Shown one piece after another: positions 41,644 to 49,519 of a stretch of DNA of 64,000 nt; positions within the stretch are counted from its first letter, which is position 1, and each line of letters begins with the position of its first letter. The position numbers and the translations under genes were made by a program. This DNA comes from Aminicenans sp964648465 (GTDB lineage Bacteria > Acidobacteriota > Aminicenantia > Aminicenantales > Aminicenantaceae). The DNA lies in assembly GCA_964648465.1 (NCBI GenBank), contig CAZYMU010000007.1:1-64000 (forward strand), written 5' to 3'. The notes beneath the pieces are model-generated. The model had not been told where the DNA came from. It did no database searches and worked only from the letters and a program-made list of their open reading frames with translations.

Positions 41644-44544
41644 ATGATAAAAAAAGCAAGAAATATTCTGCTGATTTTCCTATTGATTTTTCTGTTTGTT
41701 CCCGCTTTTGCCGAACAGACAGAGAAGGTCGTATCCAAAGAACCCGGGCCGCTTGAGGATATCAAAGACATCATGGCATGGAAAAATATCAGGTCCCCAG
41801 TCATATCCAATGACGGCCAGTGGTTTGCATACAGGTTGTCTCCTTCTGAAGGAGACGGTGAGGTTGTTATCCGCCAAACAAAAGGCGAAAAAGAATTTCG
41901 CTTCCCAGCAGGAGAAGCTCCCATGTATTCTTCTGGTGGAAACATATCTTTTTCAGAAGATTCCAGATGGGCTGCTTTCACAATTTTGACAGAGGCGAAG
42001 GAAGCAAAAAAACTGAAAAAGCAAAAGAAAAAACTGTACAACAAAGTTGGATTGGTAAATCTTGCTACAGGGAAAAAACAGGAGTTTGATAAAGTAAAAT
42101 CATTCTCATTCTCAGGAGAAAACCCATCCTGGTTAGCACTTCATAAGTACCCAGCAGAAAGCCAAGCTAAAGAAAAGGACAAATGGAGTGGATCGGATAT
42201 GATTCTTCATGAGATGGCCACTCAAAAAGAGCTCAATATCGGAAATGTCTCAGAATTCGAATTCGATAAAAAAGGAAAATGGCTAGCATGGATTGTGGAT
42301 GCTCAGGGAAAAAGCGGTAACGGAGTCCAGCTCCGTAATATGAATTCAGGAGTAATACTCCCCCTCGATAGTGACAAAGCCAACTACAAAAAACTGACCT
42401 GGACAGAAAAAGGAGACGCACTAGCAGTATTGAAAGGAAAAGAGGATGAAAACTATGAGGATAATCTTTTCAGCTTAATAGGTTTCAATCAATTTACTTC
42501 CACCTGCCCTGCAAAAGTTGTTTATGACCCGGCAGATGATAAAGACTTTCCACAAGGATTCTCAATAAGCCCAAACAGAAATCCCGTATGGACCGAGGAC
42601 TTGACAGGAATACTCTTTGGAATTCATGAAATCAAAAAGAAAGAAGATAAGAAAAAAGCCGAAGAAAAAAAAGAAGATAAAGAGAAAGAGGAAAAAGAAG
42701 CTCCTGACAAAAAACCCGCAGAAGACATTGATAAAGAAGATTTACCAGGCCTTGTCATCTGGCACTGGCTCGATAAGAGGCTCCAGTCCATGCAGCAGGT
42801 ACAGGAAAAAAGAGATAAAGATTCCAGCTATCTTTCAATCTATAGAGTGAAAGAAAAAAAGTTTATCAGGTTGGCTGACGAACAGGTAAAACAAGTCGTC
42901 GCAGCCCCCAAACAGCACTGGGCCGTAGGATTCGATAATAAAGAATATGAATTGATTGGAAATCTTGACGGGCGGCACTATCAGGATATTTATGTTTTTG
43001 ATCTCAAAAGCGGAACACGTAAACTAGCCCTCAAAAAATGCCGGTGGTATTACACACCATCTCCGGACGGAACCCATTTCCTTTATTATGATGACGGGAA
43101 CTTCTACACTTATGAAATGGCCACAGGTAAAAAATACAACATAACAAAAGATGTACCTACTTCATTTATAGATGAAGAAAACGATCAAAATGTGGTTAAT
43201 CCACCTATTTCCCCATACCGCTACGGATGGGTTAAAGACGGAGTGTCTCTGCTTTTGTATGACAACTGGGATGTATGGAATGTTCCTGTCCACGGAGGGA
43301 AAGGAACAAATTTAACTGTAAAGGGGAAAAAAGAAGGCATTCGTTATCGCCGACGCTTCCGGTTGGATCCCGAGGAGAAAGGAATAGACATTTCCGCACT
43401 TCTATATATCAGCACTTACGGAGAATGGACAAAAAAAGGCGGCATAGCTTGTATCAACAAAGGAAAACCTGGAGCCAAAATGCTCCTCTGGGATGATGCA
43501 GTATTTTCAATTTCCAAAGCGAAAAACGCGGATAAATATCTCTATACAAGACAGACCTACAAAGACTTTCCAGATTACTATATTAGCGACCACTCACTAA
43601 AGAAAGGCCAAAAACTCACAGAGGCCAACCCTCAGCAAAAAGACTTCCTATGGTCTGCCGGCTCCATGCTCATAGATTATAAGAGCGCTAAAGGAGATAA
43701 ACTTCAAGCAGCCCTTTTCCTGCCGGCAAATTATGAGAAGGGGAAAAGCTCCCCTACAATCGTTTATATTTATGAAAAGCTTTCCCAGGGATTAAATCGC
43801 TATTATTTCCCCACAGCCGGCGGCTTCAACAAAAGCGTGTATACAAGCCGTGGATATGCTGTGCTTATGCCGGACATAGTCTATAAGATCAACGACCCTG
43901 GCATGTCAGCAGTCTGGTGCGTGCTTCCTGCCATCGAAGCTGCCGCAGCAACTGGAGTTGTGGACAAAAACAAGGTGGCAATTCACGGGCATTCCTGGGG
44001 TGGCTATCAGACTGCATTCCTCATCACACAGACAGATACCTTTAAAGCTGCAATTGCAGGAGCGCCTCTTACAAACATGCTCAGCATGTACAGCTCCATA
44101 TACTGGAATTCAGGTTCAGCAAACCAACCCATCTTTGAAAGCAGTCAGGGACGGTTTAAAGGAGGTTACTGGGACAATATAGAAGCATACACCAGAAACT
44201 CTCCTGTTTATTATGCCACAAACATAAAAACTCCGCTGATCATCCTGCACAACGATAAGGACGGCGCTGTTGACTGGAACCAGGGAATCGAATATTTCAA
44301 CACGATCAGGCGGCTGAGTAAGCCAGTGGTCATGCTGCAATACAAAGGCGAAAATCACGGCCTGCGCAAGCAGCCTAACCGCAAAGACTATACCATCCGA
44401 ATGCGTGAATTTTTTGACCATTACCTCATGGGCAAACCAGCCCCCAAATGGCTGAAAGAAGGGATTTCTTATCTCAAGCAAGAAGAATCCATCAAGAAAC
44501 TTACCAAGGAGAAAGTTAAAGGCATTATAAATAAAAAGAAGTAA
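41644..44544 (+). CDS. Secreted S9-family peptidase (prolyl oligopeptidase-like)
   Basis: 966 residues. A signal peptide (~1-24) precedes a long beta-propeller region and a C-terminal alpha/beta hydrolase domain. The catalytic triad reads S784 in GHSWGGYQT, D873 in HNDKDGAV and H905 in GENHGLRK. Residues ~325-365 are a very lysine/glutamate-rich insertion, probably a flexible loop in the propeller. The enzyme probably degrades peptides outside the cytoplasm. AGGAGG precedes the ATG. Confidence 0.93.
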   Translation: MIKKARNILLIFLLIFLFVPAFAEQTEKVVSKEPGPLEDIKDIMAWKNIRSPVISNDGQWFAYRLSPSEGDGEVVIRQTKGEKEFRFPAGEAPMYSSGGNISFSEDSRWAAFTILTEAKEAKKLKKQKKKLYNKVGLVNLATGKKQEFDKVKSFSFSGENPSWLALHKYPAESQAKEKDKWSGSDMILHEMATQKELNIGNVSEFEFDKKGKWLAWIVDAQGKSGNGVQLRNMNSGVILPLDSDKANYKKLTWTEKGDALAVLKGKEDENYEDNLFSLIGFNQFTSTCPAKVVYDPADDKDFPQGFSISPNRNPVWTEDLTGILFGIHEIKKKEDKKKAEEKKEDKEKEEKEAPDKKPAEDIDKEDLPGLVIWHWLDKRLQSMQQVQEKRDKDSSYLSIYRVKEKKFIRLADEQVKQVVAAPKQHWAVGFDNKEYELIGNLDGRHYQDIYVFDLKSGTRKLALKKCRWYYTPSPDGTHFLYYDDGNFYTYEMATGKKYNITKDVPTSFIDEENDQNVVNPPISPYRYGWVKDGVSLLLYDNWDVWNVPVHGGKGTNLTVKGKKEGIRYRRRFRLDPEEKGIDISALLYISTYGEWTKKGGIACINKGKPGAKMLLWDDAVFSISKAKNADKYLYTRQTYKDFPDYYISDHSLKKGQKLTEANPQQKDFLWSAGSMLIDYKSAKGDKLQAALFLPANYEKGKSSPTIVYIYEKLSQGLNRYYFPTAGGFNKSVYTSRGYAVLMPDIVYKINDPGMSAVWCVLPAIEAAAATGVVDKNKVAIHGHSWGGYQTAFLITQTDTFKAAIAGAPLTNMLSMYSSIYWNSGSANQPIFESSQGRFKGGYWDNIEAYTRNSPVYYATNIKTPLIILHNDKDGAVDWNQGIEYFNTIRRLSKPVVMLQYKGENHGLRKQPNRKDYTIRMREFFDHYLMGKPAPKWLKEGISYLKQEESIKKLTKEKVKGIINKKK

Positions 44545-44569
44545 GCAGTAAAAAATCAGATAAAATAAA

Positions 44570-44639
44570 GGCGCTGGCTGTCGAGGCGCCAAGGTTTGGA
44601 AAAGGAAGCGGGGCTAAGGAGGATTCCTCTCCAGCCAGC
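44570..44639 (+). ncRNA. Nested inverted repeats, possible structured RNA
   Basis: GCTGGCTG (44573-44580) pairs with CAGCCAGC (44632-44639), enclosing a tight hairpin GAGG-ATT-CCTC (44619-44629). A competing 5' hairpin GGCGC (44570-44574) / GCGCC (44586-44590) shares bases with the outer stem, so two folds exclude each other. It lies in a 307-nt gap after the S9 peptidase and before the ATP-NAD-kinase-like gene. There is no T run, so a simple terminator is unlikely. I match it to no known riboswitch. Confidence 0.3.
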
Positions 44640-44851
44640 ATAGTCATTCATATTATAATTAACTAATTATCAAAAAGTCAATAAACGGGAGGCTCTCTGA
44701 CAAAAAGTGGGGGAAAATAGAAGTAAAAACTGTTTTTGCAGAGTATAAATATAAAAAAGGAGAAAATTAGAAAGAATATTCAAAACGAACTCTATATGTT
44801 AATCTAAGCACTGGAGGTTGTAGGTTTGACAAGAATACAGAGGTGGAATTT

Positions 44852-46003
44852 ATGCATAGAGAAGATGATAAAAAATTAAATTTAAGAAGGGAGAATAGTA
44901 TAAAAAAAATAGGATTGATTGTGAATCCCATAGCAGGAATGGGTGGAAGTGTTGGGCTGAAGGGAACAGATGGAGAGATATACAAAAAGGCATTAAGGCT
45001 AGGAGCTAAGGCTGTGACACCCAGGAGGACGAAAGAATTTTTGTCTTATATCAAGAAGAGAAAGGACATTAGCCTGGTTATTGCACCTGATAAAATGGGA
45101 GAGACATATGTTAGAAAGTTTGATATCGCTTTCAAATTAATTGGTCAGGCGCCTAAAGAAACTTCGGCAGAAGATACTAAAAGGATTACAGAAGAAATGT
45201 TGAACGACGGCATCGAACTTTTGGTATTTGTTGGTGGGGATGGTACTGCAAGGGATGTCTATGATGCAGTTGATTCTAAGATTCCAGTTGTAGCTGTACC
45301 CTCTGGTGTTAAGATTTTTAGTTCAGTATTTGCAGTCAGTGCAAGGGCAGCAGCAGAAATGGTCGATGCTTTTATCGAGGGTACAGATTTATCAGAGGAG
45401 GAAGTGCTTGATATAGATGAAAACGCCTTCAGGAATAACAGACTAGCCTCAAAGCTATATGGCTATCTCATGGTTCCCAATGTCAAAAAATTCTTGCAAG
45501 CAGGTAAAGAAGCTTCAAGTATAGACAAATCGTCTGTAGATAATAAAAATGAGATAGCAAGATATATCGTTAAACATATGGATAAAGAAGCTCTATATCT
45601 GCTTGGCCCAGGAACAACTTTGAAGGCAATCACTAATGATATGAGGCTTCCTAAGACACTTCTCGGTGTTGACGCAATTTATGACAATAGGTTGGTTGGA
45701 ATAGATCTAAACGAAAAAGGTATTCTGAAGCTTTTAAAGAAATATAAAAGTAAAAAGATAATGGTAACCCCTATTGGCGGAAATGGTTTTATTTTTGGCC
45801 GCGGAAGTAAACAATTTACTCCAAAAGTAATACAAGTTGTTGGTAGAGAGAATATAATAATCGTTGGTACCTATGGTAAGATAAGCAAATTGGAATGCCT
45901 TAGGGTTGATACTGGCAATTTCGAGATAGACAAACTCCTCTCAGGTTACATAAGAGTTGTAGTTGGCGAAAAAGAGGAAATGGTGATGGAGGTAAGATGT
46001 TGA
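44852..46003 (+). CDS. ATP-NAD kinase-like protein
   Basis: 383 residues. The N-terminal GLIVNPIAGMGGSVGLKGTDG and the central FVGGDGTARDV match the ATP-NAD-kinase-like family (the group around AcoX), related to NAD kinase by the GGDG motif. Its true substrate is uncertain. The ATG at 44852 is chosen with AGAGGTGG upstream rather than the GTG at 44843. It overlaps the aminotransferase gene by 7 nt, so the two form a tight pair. Confidence 0.8.
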   Translation: MHREDDKKLNLRRENSIKKIGLIVNPIAGMGGSVGLKGTDGEIYKKALRLGAKAVTPRRTKEFLSYIKKRKDISLVIAPDKMGETYVRKFDIAFKLIGQAPKETSAEDTKRITEEMLNDGIELLVFVGGDGTARDVYDAVDSKIPVVAVPSGVKIFSSVFAVSARAAAEMVDAFIEGTDLSEEEVLDIDENAFRNNRLASKLYGYLMVPNVKKFLQAGKEASSIDKSSVDNKNEIARYIVKHMDKEALYLLGPGTTLKAITNDMRLPKTLLGVDAIYDNRLVGIDLNEKGILKLLKKYKSKKIMVTPIGGNGFIFGRGSKQFTPKVIQVVGRENIIIVGTYGKISKLECLRVDTGNFEIDKLLSGYIRVVVGEKEEMVMEVRC

Positions 46004-47001
46004 ATGAAATTAAGTTGAATATGAATGAGATGCCATATCCTCCTCCAAAAGAGGTTATTGAAGCAGCTCAAAAAGGATTATCAAACTTGAATCGATATAC
46101 CAATCCAAAAGAATTAGAGTTGCTACGTGAATTTCTTGCTGATTATTCAGGTATCTCCAAAAGGCATATCATTTCAAGCGCTGGCTCGGACTTTCTATTA
46201 AGAGAAATAATTCATGTGTTTTCCAGAGGTAGAAAAGTTATTATGGTAAATCCGTCTTTTTTTCCTACTGTTCAATGTACGAAAGAGTTTGTAACAAAAT
46301 TGGTTAAAATTCAGCTTAGTCCATTAGAGTTCAATTTAGATGTTGACATTATAACTAACGAGACAAGTGAACCCAGTCTAGTGATAGTCGATAATCCTAA
46401 TAATCCAACAGGCAAAATTCTTATAAATAGAGAGATGGTTGAAGCCATTCTTGAAAACAAAAATGTGTTACTTGTAGTAGATGAAGCATATTATGAATTT
46501 TCTGGAGCAACCTTTGCTGATTTGGTAGAAAAATATCCAAATCTTTCGGTCGTTAGAACACTTGATAAAGCTTTTGGCTTGGCAGGTGCTCGAATTGGGT
46601 ATCTCATTGCAGGAGAAAATTTCTTGGATGAATTTTCCACATTTTTTACATTTCTACCTCAATCTAGTCTATATGCAGCGATAGAGGCAATGAGAGATCC
46701 TAGTTATATCAAAAAGAATATTGAGCTTACTATTAAGGAAAGAGAACGAGTAAGCAAAGAATTAGAAAAAATAGGGTTTCAAGTGTGCCCCAGTACCACC
46801 AATTTTCTGCTTATAAAAACAAATATACCTGATGTAGCGAAAGAACTCAAGGATAGAAAAATACTAATATTTGATCTTTCAAGCCAATGGCTACCAGGTT
46901 ATTTCAGAGTATCCATAGGCACACCAAAGGAGAACAATATTTTTTTATCAAATATCATAGAGATTCTTAAGGCACACTCTTGGAAAGGACACAAACCGTG
47001 A
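45997..47001 (+). CDS. HisC-like PLP-dependent aminotransferase (class I/II)
   Basis: 334 residues, fold type I. DNPNNPTGKI, VVDEAYYEFSG and the PLP-lysine region TLDKAFGLAGARIGY are clear, and the C-terminal FRVSIGTPKEN carries the substrate arginine. It resembles histidinol-phosphate aminotransferase, but no other his gene is near; CobD-like or other phosphonate/amino-acid roles are possible. It is translationally coupled to the ATP-NAD-kinase-like gene. Confidence 0.85.
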   Translation: MLNEIKLNMNEMPYPPPKEVIEAAQKGLSNLNRYTNPKELELLREFLADYSGISKRHIISSAGSDFLLREIIHVFSRGRKVIMVNPSFFPTVQCTKEFVTKLVKIQLSPLEFNLDVDIITNETSEPSLVIVDNPNNPTGKILINREMVEAILENKNVLLVVDEAYYEFSGATFADLVEKYPNLSVVRTLDKAFGLAGARIGYLIAGENFLDEFSTFFTFLPQSSLYAAIEAMRDPSYIKKNIELTIKERERVSKELEKIGFQVCPSTTNFLLIKTNIPDVAKELKDRKILIFDLSSQWLPGYFRVSIGTPKENNIFLSNIIEILKAHSWKGHKP

Positions 47002-47023
47002 AAGCTTATGTTGGAAACAAAGT

Positions 47024-47055
47024 ATATAGAGGATTTTTTTAAAAAACCCCTATAT
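47024..47055. terminator. Candidate bidirectional terminator between convergent genes
   Basis: ATATAGAGG (47024-47032) pairs with CCCCTATAT (47047-47055) with one mismatch, around a core of seven T followed by six A that can also pair. It lies between the aminotransferase (plus) and the RG-tailed ferredoxin (minus), 7 nt from the latter's stop codon. Confidence 0.45.
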
Positions 47056-47061
47056 CTATTT

Positions 47062-47406
47062 TCACCACCTTCTTCTGCCTCCACCACCACGGCCACCACC
47101 TCTTCCATCTCTGGGTCCTCTGCCTAGGCCCCTTCCTTTGCCTGCTCCTCTGCCCATTCCTTGATTTATTCTTCTTTCTTGTCCATAATTCTGGCTGAAA
47201 GTTTTGTCTATTACCTTTCTATTGTTAGATTTTTCTCCATTAAAAACAATGGCTTTTTGTGGACAAGCATTTGCAGCATCTTTTAAGCATCCTGCATTTT
47301 CATCTTTTATTTCTGCTATTCCATTCACCATCTCAATGCCCTCTGGACAGATATCTACACAAACATCACATCCAATACATTTTGTTTTATCTATTCTTAC
47401 TTTCAT
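47062..47406 (-). CDS. 4Fe-4S ferredoxin-like protein with an RG-rich C-terminal tail
   Basis: 114 residues. The N-terminal half has one full ferredoxin motif (CIGCDVCVDICPEG) and a second, incomplete set (GCLKDAANACPQKA). The last ~35 residues are almost only Gly and Arg (for example GRGAGKGRGLGRGPRDGRG). Gly/Arg tails also occur in small proteins found near NifX/DUF5320-like genes. It overlaps the upstream gene by 4 nt (ATGA), so the two products probably work together. Confidence 0.8.
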   Translation of the reverse strand: MKVRIDKTKCIGCDVCVDICPEGIEMVNGIAEIKDENAGCLKDAANACPQKAIVFNGEKSNNRKVIDKTFSQNYGQERRINQGMGRGAGKGRGLGRGPRDGRGGGRGGGGRRRW

Positions 47407-47972
47407 TGTAATATTAACCCCCCTCTTTCAGTTTTTTCTTTTTCTTCAACTATTTCATTAATATTTTCTCTGATTATTTTAAGAGATTTCTCGATTTCTG
47501 GCTCCCTAATGATTACAGCGACAAATTTATTTTTTAATCTTTTGATATTGGGCCCCATCATCTTTCCTACTAAAACATCAATATCCTTTAAAACAGAAGC
47601 CGTTGCTTCTGCTTTCTTTGGGTCTCCATGAATTCTTGTTTCATCCTCAGTATATTTGACGTTTTCTCTTGTCTCTTTGAAAATTATCTTGCCATTGGAA
47701 TATTTCCAAACCTGGAAATATTCTGACATCCCAATATGATCATCTGGTTTTATTATTTTTTCATCATCTGTTCCAATGGCAATAGTTAATTCTTCTACAA
47801 CGTCTCTTATTGCACTTTGAGGACAATTTTGTATACATAACCCGCAATCAATGCATTTATCTCTATCAAATACAGCAATGCCTTTTTCCACATCTACAAA
47901 AATAGACCCAACTGGACAGTCACTCTCACAAATTCCGCATCCTACACATTTGTTTTTACTTACGTTCATCAT
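47403..47972 (-). CDS. Two-cluster ferredoxin fused to a NifX/NifB-C-terminal-like domain
   Basis: 189 residues. Two 4Fe-4S motifs (CVGCGICESDCPVG and CIDCGLCIQNCPQS) occupy residues 1-65. The remainder (IAIGTDDEKI through VLVGKMMGPNIKRL) matches the dinitrogenase iron-molybdenum-cofactor (NifX/NafY) fold. Such proteins occur in non-diazotrophs and may bind metal clusters. ATG at 47972 follows AAAGGAGTG; the GTG at 47984 would lie inside that site. No nif gene is in the window. Confidence 0.82.
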   Translation of the reverse strand: MMNVSKNKCVGCGICESDCPVGSIFVDVEKGIAVFDRDKCIDCGLCIQNCPQSAIRDVVEELTIAIGTDDEKIIKPDDHIGMSEYFQVWKYSNGKIIFKETRENVKYTEDETRIHGDPKKAEATASVLKDIDVLVGKMMGPNIKRLKNKFVAVIIREPEIEKSLKIIRENINEIVEEKEKTERGGLILQ

Positions 47973-48136
47973 TTTAATTTTCACTCCTTTTGTTCCTCTT
48001 GATATACTTTAATTATTTTAAGCCCTTATTATGGGGTATCTTTCATGATATCTATAAGTTAGCATAGTCCGATCCCCTTTTCTTGATAGTGGTGATTTAA
48101 GGCTACTTGCTCCGCTAAACAAATGTGCTAAAATCG

Positions 48137-48304
48137 CTATTTCTTTCCCGCTTTCCCCCGGGAAGGGATGGTCAGCTTCACTTTGGGTTTTGTATTTTTA
48201 CTCTTTTTGGCCGGAGTTGTTTTCTTTTGGTCCTTGTTCTTGTTAGATTTGGTCTTTTTCCAATATTTTTCTTTTTTCTCTCTTCTTTTTCGCGTCGTAT
48301 CCAT
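48137..48304 (-). CDS. Tiny lysine-rich protein B (55 residues)
   Basis: An open frame from ATG 48304 to TAG 48137-48139 encodes 55 residues, over a third of them lysine (MDTTRKRREKKEKYWKKTKS opening; LTIPSRGKAGKK end). AAAAGGTGG precedes the ATG. It lies downstream of a second tiny lysine-rich gene on the same strand. Such basic peptides may bind nucleic acid; there is no known family that I recognise. The plus-strand reading here is hydrophobic antisense text. Confidence 0.5.
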   Translation of the reverse strand: MDTTRKRREKKEKYWKKTKSNKNKDQKKTTPAKKSKNTKPKVKLTIPSRGKAGKK

Positions 48305-48395
48305 TATTCCACCTTTTCTTTTCTCTTCCGGCTAAAGCCTCCACATTTGGAGATTGGAAGCTGGAAACAGGTTCCATTGAATCCGCAGCAGGCAA

Positions 48396-48506
48396 TTATT
48401 GGTCCAATGCCTGGGCTTTTTCCTTTTTCGCTTTCCTCTTCTCCTTTAAGGTTCTCTTCGGTTTCTTCTTGTCCTGGACTCTTTTCTTGTCTCTGCTTTT
48501 AGCCAT
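48396..48506 (-). CDS. Tiny lysine-rich protein A (36 residues)
   Basis: ATG 48506 to TAA 48396 encodes 36 residues, mostly Lys/Arg with a few acidic residues (MAKSRDKKRVQDKKKPKRTL opening). AAAGGAGC lies at good distance before the ATG. It is followed after ~90 nt by the related-looking gene at 48137-48304. Function unknown; a small basic nucleic-acid-binding protein is one possibility. The rest of the 47973-48727 gap shows nothing recognised. Confidence 0.5.
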   Translation of the reverse strand: MAKSRDKKRVQDKKKPKRTLKEKRKAKKEKAQALDQ

Positions 48507-48727
48507 GTGACTGCTCCTTTACCGGATAGTAATCTTCATACTTTTCCGGTGATATATCATGCCATCCTAGGCAAATTACAATTATTCTAACATACTTCTC
48601 AATCCAGACCAATGATAATAGGATTCAATCACGGCCGAGGATTTTATAACAATGCTGTACCCAGACACAAAGAGATCAATAAAATCACAGCTAAAACAAT
48701 TCTAAAATTAGCAAAAGGAGGCCTTTG

Positions 48728-49147
48728 ATGCACTTGGCAGGACGTGTATTTAAAGCCGGTAAGTATTGGGCAATCGAAGTGCCGATTCTTGATGTTGTAA
48801 CTCAGGGACATACTAAGAAAGATGCTTTCGTGATGATTGCCGATGCAATCGAATCTCTAGCAAATAAAAAGGAATTCAAGATCGAGGTCTATCCAGGAAA
48901 GGATTCTTACTTTGAAGTCGGCTCTGCAGACGTGGCCGGTTTGACTGCTTTTTTGCTCCGCAGGCAAAGAGTGAAACATGGTCTTACACTGGTGGAAGTT
49001 ACCAGGCGTTTAGGAGCAAAGTCACTCAATTCACATGCCCGGTATGAGCAAGGAAAAGCCGTCCCGACCATGGAAAAATTCAGCCATCTCTTATCCGCAC
49101 TGTCTCCGGGTAATGACTTTGTTCTAACAGAAAGCCGAAGGACTTAA
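48728..49147 (+). CDS. HicB-like antitoxin with C-terminal helix-turn-helix
   Basis: 139 residues. The N-terminal ~50 residues (FKAGKYWAIEVPILDVVTQG) form a HicB partial RNase-H-like fold, followed by an XRE-type helix-turn-helix (GLTLVEVTRRLGAKSLNSHARYEQG). HicB normally neutralises the mRNA interferase HicA, but no HicA-sized frame lies on either side, so this is an orphan. AAAGGAGG precedes the ATG. Confidence 0.8.
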   Translation: MHLAGRVFKAGKYWAIEVPILDVVTQGHTKKDAFVMIADAIESLANKKEFKIEVYPGKDSYFEVGSADVAGLTAFLLRRQRVKHGLTLVEVTRRLGAKSLNSHARYEQGKAVPTMEKFSHLLSALSPGNDFVLTESRRT

Positions 49148-49174
49148 GTGAGAATAATGGAGTGCTTAAGTGGG

Positions 49175-49224
49175 AATAGGGTCAGACCTATGCAAATGTT
49201 ATGGGAATAGGATCTGACCCTATT
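49175..49224. repeat. REP-like palindromic hairpin
   Basis: AATAGGGTCAGA (49175-49186) and TCTGACCCTATT (49213-49224) are a perfect 12-bp inverted repeat. Inside it CCTAT/ATAGG adds five more pairs around a ~15-nt loop. AATAGGGTCAGA-type palindromes are well known as extragenic repeats in many bacteria. The rest of the 49148-49519 gap is AT-rich, with one stretch near 49305-49341 that faintly resembles the dispersed repeat. Confidence 0.7.
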
Positions 49225-49519
49225 TACGACCCTATTTACATATTTACAAAAAAGATTTAAATTTGGTCTTGAAATCCAGACCATTTCCGGTAATAATTTT
49301 GGGGATGGTGTTAAAAATCTGAAGGGAGCAAAACCATGCCCAAAAGCATACACGGAATCTTATGATCTACCTAAAAAAAAGATGCTTCCACCTATAACAC
49401 TTGACTTGACCAAATATATCTAATAATATTTCTATTAAATTTGTTTATCTTTTTCCTATTAGATTTAAAATTTTTATTCCGATAAGGAAGAAAATTAAGA
49501 AAATTTCAGTGGTGCCCTA

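Noticed and set aside
44570..44590. GGCGC/GCGCC hairpin as a terminator for the S9 peptidase gene
   Set aside because: No T tract follows, and the stem competes with a longer nested structure.
46899..47108. Minus-strand frame antisense to the aminotransferase end and RG-tail region
   Set aside because: Composition is a frame shadow of the RG-rich tail; no start signal.
48125..48502. Plus-strand hydrophobic frame of 125 codons
   Set aside because: It is antisense to two lysine-rich minus-strand frames with proper ribosome sites; the Phe/Leu/Ser composition is what poly-Lys codons give on the other strand.
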